A stretch of 64,000 nucleotides of DNA from Ornithodoros turicata (Eukaryota; Arthropoda; Arachnida; Ixodida; Argasidae), in NCBI RefSeq assembly GCF_037126465.1, contig NW_026999460.1, forward strand, positions 1 to 64,000. Reading direction: 5' to 3'. Positions within the stretch are counted from its first letter, which is position 1, and every line of letters starts with the position of its first letter. Below the pieces are notes generated by a model, which did not search any database, was not told where the DNA came from, and saw nothing but the letters and a program-made list of their open reading frames with translations. Positions 1 to 10,202 of the stretch are shown piece by piece. The position numbers and the translations under genes were made by a program.

Positions 1-157
1 GGGTCACCGTTGGATGTTACTATCACAAGGTAGACATAGTCATTCCTTTGCGCAAGAGGGAGAAACAGATTTGTACATCAAGGAAATCAGATCTTTCATA
101 ACCATTGCACGCCATGCAGTATTGCAGCGAGAAAATAATATTTTAATTTCGGCGGAG

Positions 158-405
158 GGAAGGGGGGGGGGGCTATGGGGACTTTAAATGGTGTAGGAGC
201 CCAGTAAACCAAATACGTCCCAAGGATATCCTGGGGAAGAACTGAATCTGACATTTGGATATCCCAGGGAGGTCTCAGAACGTCCCGTTTACATCCATGG
301 GACGTCCATGGGAACAGACTTTCTTCCTCATTTTGCAGTCCAGGGAACGTCCCAGGAACATCTATTCTGGACAACTGGATGTCAATGGGACGTTTACTGT
401 TTCCC
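158..405 (-). repeat. Dispersed GGGACGT-rich repeat, copy 1
   Basis: Read on the minus strand this stretch is built of degenerate pieces resembling TGGGACGTCC and CCTGGGATATCC. They are followed by a TTTACTGGG motif and then a run of C next to CCCCATAG. The same order of pieces occurs in the opposite orientation at 13165-13400, so this is a dispersed family rather than local low complexity. No protein is recognised; the 108-codon frame through it is the repeat read in one phase. Confidence 0.6.
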
Positions 406-420
406 ATAAAATTGGCTTGC

Positions 421-980
421 ATATGTAGTCATTATGCAATATTATTAAGTTTTTATGTTAACTGTCCACGCTTTCGCTAAAATAACAGTTGGCCGATTTA
501 GTACAGAGCTGAGCATTGACGCAGCCACATAAAAGCTGACGAGACTGCGCACACTCGGGTCTGATACTGGCCATCAATAAATCTCAGCACACACTGAAAT
601 GATATATTGCGAACTGCACAGCTACACGACTGTCGTCGGAAAAGAACAGCCCTCCAAGTACACCCATGCAATATGTTTCACCATGCAGATAAATGTTACA
701 GTTTTTGATGAGAGCGGTGTTGCTATGCTGTGGGAGTACTGCCAAATACAGGACTGCTCTGACAAGGCCTGCAGGCATATGTCATGCTCTTGTAAGAATC
801 AGCAGGGAACAACTGCTAAAATGAACAGACAGCTTTATTATAGATAATGCAAAAATGAGTATCATATCATGACTAGGTAGGATAAAAAGCAGCAACAAAT
901 CCACCAAATTAGATCATATTCATGACCATATAACAGTTATACAATAAAATCTTTTAAAATCCAAGGAATTAGTTATTGCA
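421..980. other. Unassigned stretch
   Basis: I see no gene, RNA or repeat here that I can name. Short frames on both strands overlap each other around 584-847 and look like chance. Confidence 0.4.
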
Positions 981-994
981 GTGCAAGAATTCAC

Positions 995-1165
995 AGGAAT
1001 GCAAACATGAGGTACACACATCTAGAGTCACCAACACAATACAACCTAAAATCTTGTTAAAAAATTTAACTAAAGTTATGTATGTAACGTAGGGATTGAC
1101 AGGAATGCAAACATGAGATACACAGGTCTAAAGTTGCCACCACAACATGACACATCTTTAGAAAA
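995..1165 (+). repeat. Two-copy tandem repeat, about 92 bp
   Basis: The segment starting AATGCAAACATGAGGTACAC near 1000 recurs as AATGCAAACATGAGATACAC near 1091, followed by matching text (TCTAGAGTCACCA versus TCTAAAGTTGCCA). It is a diverged local duplication. Confidence 0.55.
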
Positions 1166-1169
1166 TTAC

Positions 1170-1980
1170 AAAGGCAGCGTGTCTTCTATATGAACTGTTC
1201 TTGTGACACCAAAATTAGCAGCTAAAAATGTTCCGCACATCAAAAAAGAAGAAAAAAAAACGGTAATGGGCTAAAGGATAAAGCTCGGGGGCATGACATC
1301 TAATAACCCTGTGAAACAGCCAGCCTTCGATGGTCATCAATGCCAATGTCCAATGACTGTCCAATCTCCAGTGCCCCCATGCGTGTAATGGGGATGCTAC
1401 ACCAGCATTCAATGGACACTGGTTTTGGTGATCATCGAAGACTTGCTATACCACAGGGGTATCACTCGAGGAAGCCGCACGAAAACACTTAACTTTCAAC
1501 ATATCATTCCTTGACAGGCAAGGCAGCATGGCTTCATGGACGCACAGCTTAGGACCGCAATAGCTACTACAACTAGAACATAGAAAGGCACGTATGGTGT
1601 AAATGCTGCAGACTTGTGCCAAAGGATAACTTGCGAACTTCACACAGCATCTTCCAAAAAGTTTGTGATGCGTTTCAAACACCCGGTGCTAAGCAAAATG
1701 TTTGACGGTGCTCTACTCCTTTAAGCAGCTCGCTTAGTAAGAAAAACAGGTACACGTAGCAGTAAAAGTTCTCACAATGTAGAATACTTGACTAGGTAGA
1801 CTCGACTAGGCTCTGGCAAGTCACCTTGTAACGCCAACAATGTAGCCTTTATAGGAGTCTTGGTTGGTCAGTCTGGGTGGCTGCAAAAGAAACAAGAACT
1901 GTATTGATCATACGGAACATATTTTGGTCTGGGTTTGTTTGTAGAGGAGCTGAAGTGTGTAACAAAATGTGCTGTTCAAC
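1170..1980. other. Unassigned stretch
   Basis: No gene recognised. A TTAA-adjacent end of the form CTCCTTTAA lies at about 1717-1725 and resembles the TTAAAGG termini listed elsewhere in this window, but no partner end was found. Confidence 0.3.
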
Positions 1981-2029
1981 AGTGCTGGATAACAGTTTAC
2001 GAAGCATGCTCTCCGCCTTGTTTTCTCAC

Positions 2030-2150
2030 AGTGCCACGCTAGCAGCGAATGGTACCGTATGGACTTGCAAACAGGTGACTCGGTTACCAACGCACATGTC
2101 TAAGTTTGTATGGTCCCATTCGCTGCTAGCCTGCCACTTTGAAAAGGGAA
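2030..2150. repeat. Short inverted repeat (hairpin)
   Basis: GCTAGCAGCGAATGG near 2038 is answered by CCATTCGCTGCTAGC near 2116. Flanking bases also pair (GTGCC/GGCAG, AAAGTGG side), giving arms of roughly 25 bp around a loop of about 55 bp. It looks like a small palindromic MITE. Confidence 0.6.
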
Positions 2151-2189
2151 TGTGCAATAAGATGGGTTATGCTTTGGGGGAATGGGCTA

Positions 2190-3260
2190 TAATTTTCAGC
2201 AACAACAGGAGGCAAATGACAGGTTAAAGTGAACCCTCAATTTGTGAACGGCTACCGTTCCCCAACAAACATACCTTTTTCACACACACGTCATATCCTG
2301 GTGACACACCAGCGAACCATGCTCGGCCCGTGTCAGAACAAATCCACGTGGGGAGCACAAAGAACGAAAACCAGTCTGGAGTTGGACTGACGACCTTGCC
2401 CAGTCTCGCCAGTTCTGTCCCCATATACTGCGCCAAACAGTGAAGACTGAGATAAACCTCTCCAGCGCTTCAAAGGTCATACGCATGTACATGGGCCATT
2501 GTGAAAAATGTCCACTGTCCACCAATTGAGGGAGTCATAAAACGGGGTTGCCTCGTGAACCCTGAGGTTCTCTGACACCCCATATTAGAATTGCTTTAGA
2601 TGCAATATTTAATTACTCAAGCTAATGTAATTGTACAGTCAAAATGCATTAAAGTGAAGACCTTTTTAACAAATACTACTACAGCAATTTTTCTGTCCCA
2701 CCAGTGCCCCTAGAGCATGACACATCATCTTTAACAAAGTGACATTTACTACAAATTTATTTCGTGGTCAAGTTTTGTTGTAAAGAAATTTGACTTATGT
2801 CACCTAAATTATGCAAACAAGTGCCTCTCAGAGAACACCAAGCTCAGTAATGTGGGTACCTGTGTTTCAGTCCTTCTGCGTTCGGGCCTGTCGCTCTTTC
2901 GCGTGGCGCAACCATGATTTGATTTCAGTTTCCACGTCGAACTCAGTCGTTTTTTCCAACTTTTTTATCTGCCGCACACCACCTGTAAATGAAGCAGGAT
3001 TGCATTACCGTACTAGAATTGCATTCTACTACCGATTGCATTGTACTAGAAAATGTCCTAGATGCCAACACGAGTGGACAATTGTAAACTCTGTAAAAAG
3101 AAAAAGCACTGCCCATGCACCACTTTTTCCAAAGGATGTAGGTGATTCATAAGAGCGCACTGACGTGCTACTCCATATAACAAACATGTAAACCGAAACC
3201 GATTAATTACTTGAAAAAAAAAAATCACTAAACAGACTTTTTTTCCTCGGAATATTTTTC
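2190..3260. other. Unassigned stretch
   Basis: Minus-strand frames at 2224-2525 contain protein-like text, but the two overlapping frames compete and neither has clear splice sites or a family I recognise. A plus-strand frame at 2811-3152 has no support either. Confidence 0.3.
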
Positions 3261-3264
3261 GCTT

Positions 3265-5555
3265 AACGTCCCAATACGAGTCATTCCAGCTCAAACGTTC
3301 CAACGGTGTTGCTCGACCAACCTCGATTTCCGAGAAATATGATGTTGGTACATGCGTAAACGTGCACCAGAAAAAAATATTTTTTTCCAACGTAGTCTAG
3401 AATGGCCGTAGGGCAGGATCGAATGTGGGCTCTGGGCGAAAAACCAGAGCGTGCTTTGGCGCTTGTGGAGGGAATACGGCTGTAAAAAAAAAATCGAATA
3501 AGCTCGATTTAAGGAAGGATAGTGTCATCTCTGACAGGTTCCGCACCTCAAGGGATCAACCCATTAAAACATACTGGACAAGCAAAGTCAGCGCAAACTG
3601 TGCCAAGCTCGGAATTTTTTCCCTTAGCAACGGTTGGCTAAAATCAGCTGTATATATTTTTCTCTGATAGCATAGTACCAATACATTGAACAGAAAAATA
3701 TTTTAGGTCGTGTGACATATAGTTTATTTTCTAAAAAATTGTGAAGTTGACCTTTTGAGCAAATATCGGCAAATTCAGCATGCAAAAAAAGGATTGGTGC
3801 ACGAGTTCTGGATCCGAATTTACCACCGAAGTACTCATCATTATCCCGGCTACTAATACTGAAAGTATCTGCAGGGCATTTTTTGTTGATCCCGTGTGAC
3901 GAATTTTTAAAGTTGCCATAGTATATGAAATGGCGCGGAGCAATGCTTTCGCGACTTGCAGTGGTCTTCACCACTGTCACAAGTGGTCTTCTAGAGCTCT
4001 TCTTTTTGTATGTCGAAAGAATGGAAGCACCAAACACAAGCTTTCACTTGCAGCTGGCAACATTTGCAGATTACTAGTCCTGTAGCATTGCATGCTGCAA
4101 GGCAATGGTTTGTGCCATGGAAATCCGTTTATGGTCCCAAGCATAAGTAGCATAGATCTTTTTCATGATGCTTGCGAGCGGTCAGCTGTATCCTTCTGGT
4201 AATTGCACCCTAATGAAGAACGTAATAATAATGGCAATGGTGCCGTGATGTTTCACGTAAGGTGTGTCAGCATATTTTTGTGGTGACATGTTGCACGTGC
4301 CGCAGAGTAGGACTGCGGATAATTTTGACCACCTGGGGTTCTTTTGACGTGCGTCGGAAATCTCCGACACATGGTGCTCGAAGCAAAATGTTTACCTCCC
4401 CCGCATCGCTACCGTCCCAGGCCAGAATCGAACTCGCAATCTTGGGCTCAGCAAGCCAACGCGTTACCATTACAATGTTGCCGATTGGTTTTCTTTGGAA
4501 CCCAAGATAAGACAGGAGATGTGGAGAACCCTGTTTAGGAGACCACACATGTGCGACTATCTCACATGAAAGTGTTCGTTGAATAATTTGGGGAAGAGCT
4601 TTCCAGGTCAGTGGCTAGCGTGCTCTCCTTTTGTACTTGGTGCCTAAGGCAAGCCTGTCCAGCGACATCATGGCACCATTACCATAATTATTACATTGTT
4701 CATTAGAGTGCAATTACCAGAAGGACACAGCTGACCCCTCGCAAGCATCGCGAAAAAGATCTAGGCCGCTTATGCTTGGGACCATAAATGGATTCCCTTG
4801 GCACAATCTATTGCCTTGCAGCATGACTTACAAGACTAGCAATCTGCAAATGTTGCCAGCTACAAGTGAAAGCTTGTGTTTGGCGATTTCATTCTTTCGA
4901 CAGAAAAAAAACACACTCTAAGCAACCACTTGTGACGCCGCTGCCCTTGAGATACTTTCAGTATTGTTAACCGGAATAATGAGGACTACCTCGGATGGTA
5001 AATTCGGATCCGGAACTCGTCTACCGATCCCTTTTTTGCATGCTGAATTTACCGATATTTGCTCAAAAGGCCAACTTTGCAATTTTGCAGAAAATAAACC
5101 ATATGTCACATGACCTAAAATAGTTTTCTGTGCAATGTATTGGTACTTAACTATCAGAGAAAAATATAGTCAGCTGATTTTTCACCAATCATTGGCTAAG
5201 GGAAAAAAATCCAAACTTGGCACAATGTGCACTGACTTTGCTTTTCCAGTATGGTTTAATGCGTTGATTGCATGAGGTATGGAAGCTGTCAGAGATGACA
5301 CTATCTTTCCTTAAGATGACCTAATTAGAACTTCATTATTTATTTACAGCCATATTCCCTCCACAAGCGCGCCATGGTTTTTCGCCCAGAGCCAACATTC
5401 GATCCCGCCCTACGGCCATTCTAAACTGCGTTGGAAAAAAATATTTTTTTCTGGTGGATGTTTACGCACGTCCCAACATCATATATTTTTTTCTCGGAAA
5501 TCGACGTTCGTCGAGCAACACCACTGGGACGTTCGAGTTGGAATCACCCATGCGT
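3265..5555. mobile_element. Long-inverted-repeat (foldback-like) element
   Basis: The sequence from about 3265 to 4246 reappears as its reverse complement from about 4660 to 5555. Anchors are the tract GGCTCTGGGCGAAAAACCA (3427) versus TGGTTTTTCGCCCAGAGCC (5375), the AAAAAAATATTTTTTTCC block at 3371 and 5432, and GGTAATTGCACCC (4198) versus GAGTGCAATTACC (4707). Arms are close to 0.9 kb, diverged by substitutions and small indels, around a loop of about 410 bp that holds a SINE. No transposase was seen, so it is probably a non-autonomous DNA transposon of foldback type. Partial relatives occur at 22370-22765 and, by its outer end, at 31485. Confidence 0.8.
4250..4545 (-). mobile_element. tRNA-like SINE (tick type) in the loop of the foldback element
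   Basis: On the minus strand a tRNA-like head (GGTAACGCGTTGGCTTGCTG, then a B-box GAGTTCGATTC) is followed by a body containing CCCCAGGTGGTCAAAATTAT. I recognise that motif as a very common tick repeat core. The family name is not certain. The tail runs into AT-rich text near 4210. A short fragment of the same repeat may lie at 26895-26965. Confidence 0.65.
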
Positions 5556-5965
5556 AAAACAGGTTGTGCAAGTGTGCAACGTAAAATTTGAAAGTTATTT
5601 TTATTTAATAAGTGAACGAGTGCAAATATGCGTGCAAATGTATGCAAATAAGCCGCTTACTACTCAGTTCATGGCTGATGTCCCAAAGGTCTTTACGAAA
5701 AGAAAGTTCTTTGATAGTGGCACCTGTTTACGAATTATTCAGACAGAGGACCTTCGTGAAACACCCGGAAGCTATGCACGTGACACGGAACGTATGAGCA
5801 CAGTTACTGAACTTCTTTTTTTAATTTCTAGAAGCCATGAAATTAGTATGAATCTTGAGCAAGTAGCGTCAATGCACTTTATTTCGAATGCTCACACATG
5901 AGCACTGCACTTCTCTGTACGCGTTACTTGGGAATGACCTCAGCTGCATAACGCAGTACAAAATA

Positions 5966-6068
5966 TCGATTGAACGGAAACATCTCCTTGAGTCTGAGGT
6001 TCTTGTCCTGTGTAGTTTTCCCCCCTTCGTTGCTCCTCAGACTCAAGGAGATGTTTCCGTTCAATCGT
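5966..6068. repeat. Perfect hairpin, arms about 33 bp
   Basis: CGATTGAACGGAAACATCTC at 5967 and GAGATGTTTCCGTTCAATCG at 6048 are exact reverse complements. The pairing continues through CTTGAGTCTGAGG, leaving a loop of roughly 35 bp. Such a clean short palindrome suggests a young miniature element. Confidence 0.75.
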
Positions 6069-6474
6069 ATACACCAGCTCGCTTGTCTACTCTACTTATG
6101 TTCAACACAAAATATCGGTCATGCGGGCCGTTGCTTTTCTGCATTCTGACACTTGGGACTGCGTGCCAAAAACCAAGCAGGTTTGAACACGACTAGTACA
6201 AAGAATCCAGCACGTCTTTGAGAAACTGTCTGAATTATTGGAACAGAAATCTGAAAAACTGGTAAAGTCTATACTTTGGAGTTCAAATTATTGACCGGCA
6301 GCAGTATATGTCTGTGGGAATGGTGCTGATGGTCACCAAACTACGACTTTGTGTATGATACTGCTGCGGAGCAGTGTTTTCAGTGTGATAGACAATCTTA
6401 CAAGTATATTTTGAGGAGCAAATTAGTAACGACACTGAAGTGACGTCACTATTGGGAGAAAGCGTTTGCAAATT

Positions 6475-9400
6475 TCACCTTGCAGACTTACGCAAAATGA
6501 TGCTGACGATCTTGAGGTGCTTGAAGCTATCCTTGCCTTTGTTGCCAAGCCAACTAAACAGCATAGCTAACTTGTTGGTTAGGAGATGACAAAGCATCCT
6601 CTTCACTGCGATTTTACAGGAGGTTCCTCCCAGACGTGCTAGCTCTAGAGCCTGCGCAAAAACAACAAAAATATATACAAGTTGATATTCATATATTTTT
6701 TTAGCTCAACGTCGCATCATGATCACGGCTAGAGATAACTATAGAGACGGGATAAATGCAGAATTTCCCAAATCCAAAGAAGGATCTAAGAGTCCTATGA
6801 GTTTAAAAAGCCAGAGGAATAGACACTGCTTGTGAAAAGTGTTTGAAGCAGAAATTAAATAGCAGTGCACTTTCAGAGGAAAACATACACATATACTACT
6901 TATTAAATGTAATTTATGTAACTGTTGTTTATCGACTACAGAAAAGAGATACTCTCCATAAAGTTTTCCATAAAACTAATGTATTAATCATCAAAAGCAA
7001 AACTATGTTACTTTTAAACTCCAAATGTAAGAGTTTCGGTATTAGAGACAATTTGAAAAAGTAACAAACGTGGTTGGTGGATTCCCAAGATTCAATTCAA
7101 TGTTTTGTACACTGGGATTTGGATTCCTGAATCTCGAATCCTTACCTGTGATGTGTGTTACTAAAGATGTGAGATTGCTGCAGTAAACGAACATATAAAT
7201 GTTTTGCTTCGGAGCTCACTGCCACACTTTCTTCTGGCAAGCAAAACGCCAAGGACTTTAGACGACGCACAAGACAACGGGGTGGTATGTCTCTACGGCC
7301 TGTGGTATAGAATTCCCTCAACTTCCGCCATCTGCTCATGCCATGCGCTACATCAAGTTGAACAGGGACTACTACCCCACTGATTCACTTCGCCTTTTCG
7401 GCATTACTGATGGACAAGGATAAAGCAGCACCATGGTTTCGGAATCGACAGCAGATGATGCGATCGTCCCTTTAGGCAACAAAACGTGGCTTACTTGCCG
7501 AGCAGAAATCTACCAAATCAATGTCAGCCCCATTTCACATCGGGGTTTGGGAAATAAGGGGTGAAACCGATGTGTTGCGATTTTAATCCAGAGAGTTAAA
7601 TATTGGGTGCAGGTCAGGCACTTTTTTTTTTATTGCGTGTTAGCACCGTGAAGCAACTGTGGCTCTGAGCCGCGTACAGTGTGGACAGACGGAGAGAGGA
7701 TAGCAGGAAGGAGTGGGGGACAGGATGATTAGTGTGCGTCCTGGGCCGACTTCAGGGGGAACTGTGCCGACATTCGTCTGGAAAGTCTTCGGAAAACCCA
7801 GGGAAAACCTCAGACAGGACAGCCGGAGGTAGGATTCGAACCCACCACCTCCCAGTCTATAGCACGACCTTGGTTATCACCAACGAGCGGACGTCTTAGC
7901 CCACTCGGCCATGCCGCTGGTCAGGCACTATATGTAACACACTATGGGTGAGAGGCTTTGGCAATTCTCAACGCAGGAAACTGTGTTAGTGTTGCCCCTG
8001 TAGCAACTCATGCAGCATACTGAAGCCTTGCTCTATCGGTTGACCTCATTCAGAGTTCGTGACCTCCTTGGTACCTTTCGTTTCCCTTTTCTTCCCATGC
8101 CGTGTGACTATATGTACATGGTTATCTTGTGATTAGTAGACCATTGCTGGTTTGAGTTGTGCGTTCGTGTTGTCCCCCTGTGTACCCAGACTCAGGCCTT
8201 TATATTATGGAGTTTGTTCACGAGCTAGCCTGAATCTACTCCATTTGTCAGGCACTACGGCTAGTATCTTACCAGCTGCTTCTCGGTTTCTGGTGTTAGC
8301 TGCTTCTCGAACTGGTCCAGCTGCTCAATAGTGTCTAGTGGCTCTGGCACAATTATGGGCTGTTCAGGCATCACGGTACTAGACTTTAAAGATGTGAAGC
8401 CATATAGGAGGTCGCCCTGCTGTTGCTGGTTCAAGCGTATGATGTTCAGTAATCGAAGAACCTGACGCTGGAACTCTGAAAGTATAAAATGGGGATCTTA
8501 CACATTGTTCTCACAGAAAACGTAGTTGCTGACTTTAATATATATATATAGAATGTTTAAATGAAGTATGAAGTTCCTTTTGCATCTCTGGACATAGCAC
8601 TTTCCTAAACACGATTGTGGCCTTACTTTATATTGCACTATATACACACCATGTAGAGGCACGGAACTGCTTTCTGCATTGACTGAAGAAGATTCCTCTG
8701 CAGGTTTGTTTTGCACTGCTGTACCTACAAAGCAATTCCTACTTTAGTTACCATACCCAGTGAAGTACAAAAGGCCACAAATTATGCAAACGCTGATAAC
8801 TACACTGTCAAGCATTCTGCAACATGATCTGTACGCTTACGTGTAGACATGTCACTGCTTCCTAGAATACTTTTTGTTGATGATGGAGGTACTGATGCAG
8901 ATCCTGAGTGTGGTTCAGATATCACTGTGGAGGATTGCATACATCCAACTGTTACAAAACCTTCACATTTGAATATATTTTTTCTCACCAGTATCAGCAT
9001 CTGACTCATCCCCTAGTTGCAGCAGATAGCTGGATCCTGAAGAATAATGGAAGACATTATTAGTACTCAGCATGAACTGGTCACCTGATATAACAATCAA
9101 CCCACACGCACGACAAAGTATAATATGCAATTACACGCGCAGCAACGCCCCTAGATACATACAATCAATTAGGGCGGCTTTCGTCTGAAATGTGCACCAT
9201 GTGAATGAGCTTTAAAGGAGCACTGAGATGACCCCCATTTCTTTTTTTTTTTTTTCATTGCAGTGTCCTACAACGAGTAAAATGAGCTCCTCAGAAAGAA
9301 CGACAAGCACCGGTGAGCTACAAAGCGTGTAAGGCTTCTGTTCCGCACACATTCTCGAATTATCGGGTTGGGGGACCTTTGTGAAACATCCGGAACATGT

Positions 9401-10046
9401 TGAGTTACATTCATGGATACCGACCTTGGCTGACACATTGGGTGTCATTCCTAGCATCAGGTCGTGCGGCTGTGAAGGTAATCAAAGGTTAAAAATAACA
9501 AACAGTTCACAATATGCCCATGAACTCACATAGTGCCGGTGCTTTACTGGAAGCCACTCGTATTGGAGTTGCACCTGCAAGGTATTAACATATGGATTGG
9601 CACATGCTTAAAGCAAAACAATTGGACAGGTACCTTGAGTGCTTTTGACGAAGCTTTCGGGAAGAGGTGGGAAGCTTCCTTCTTCTTCTTCTTCACTTTC
9701 AAACACTTTCGCCTTTCGCCTTCTCTTGGCAGGAACAACATCTGAACCAATGTCCGAGGTTAACTCAGACAGGGGCAGCTTCAGCCGAGCATCGTGGTAT
9801 GATGCTGTAAGGAAGGGTGATTAACGTAACATGCTCAGCATTTTATCCGTGCACCTTACCAAATATTCCTTTCACTTTGGCACTGTACTCGACACGGTCT
9901 AGCCCAGGAGGCAAACCTTTCTTCACCATACATTGAACCTTGCTTGATGGCCGATTTGGCCAAAGACATTTGTCGCCAGTGATCCATGAGCAAGGAACCA
10001 CCTCGACCTCTCGTGTTTCGGTAAATTCAACAATTGCGTATTGCAT
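6475..10046 (-). CDS. DUF4806-domain protein, seven-exon gene, 322 aa
   Basis: Coding exons (minus strand): 10046-9860, 9804-9634, 9036-8989, 8948-8841, 8724-8650, 8475-8273, 6651-6475. Every intron is GT..AG, phases match throughout (five phase 1, the last phase 0), and the sum is 969 nt including the stop. I assembled these by eye. Residues 1-62 open with MQYAIVEFTETREVEVVPCS, the usual N-terminal module of arthropod DUF4806 proteins. A likely nuclear signal KRRRK (89-93) and a run of five Glu (100-104) follow, then a Ser-rich linker. About 215-310 is the DUF4806 region, with the family's LGG (271-273) and LLTNKLA..FSWLG (W298). Function of the family is unknown; a nuclear, DNA-related role is inference. 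An alternative exon at 9574-9530 has good splice sites but would create a stop. The last intron holds a SINE. The gene lies 157 bp downstream of a same-strand transposase. Confidence 0.8.
7440..7480 (-). mobile_element. Solitary transposon terminus of the TTAA family
   Basis: Minus-strand text AAAGGGACGATCGCATC followed by CGATTCCGAAACCA closely matches the left end of the 49779-53545 element, including the ATTCCGAAACCA block that lies inside the terminal repeat. The adjacent TTAA is mutated to CTAA and no second end is visible nearby. Confidence 0.45.
7612..7929 (-). mobile_element. tRNA-derived SINE with 11-bp target duplication
   Basis: The copy is flanked by GGTCAGGCACT at 7612-7622 and 7919-7929. 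On the minus strand it begins with a tRNA-like head (A-box TGGCCGAGTGGG, B-box GGTTCGAATCC), runs through a body containing GTCGGCCCAGGACGCACAC, and ends in an A-rich tail (T-run at 7622-7631 on the plus strand). It sits in the last intron of the DUF4806 gene. The body matches the SINEs at 12645 and 62335. This may be the ixodid family called Ruka; that name is from memory. Confidence 0.85.
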
Positions 10047-10202
10047 CTGCAAAGCAGTCAACAACCAACATCTGTCTCTGTACAACATCCACAAAAAATA
10101 AAAAATACAGCATGATTCCTATAACGATTCATAACAACTTTGATCAACTTTGGAATGTCCGTAAAAAACTGGGACTTGGTTAGGTAGGCGCCATGATTTT
10201 CA

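Noticed and set aside
2224..2525. Protein-like minus-strand frames (..TPDWFSFFVLPTWICSDTGR..)
   Set aside because: Two overlapping frames compete, no convincing splice sites or family were found, and the stop is not followed by a poly(A) signal.
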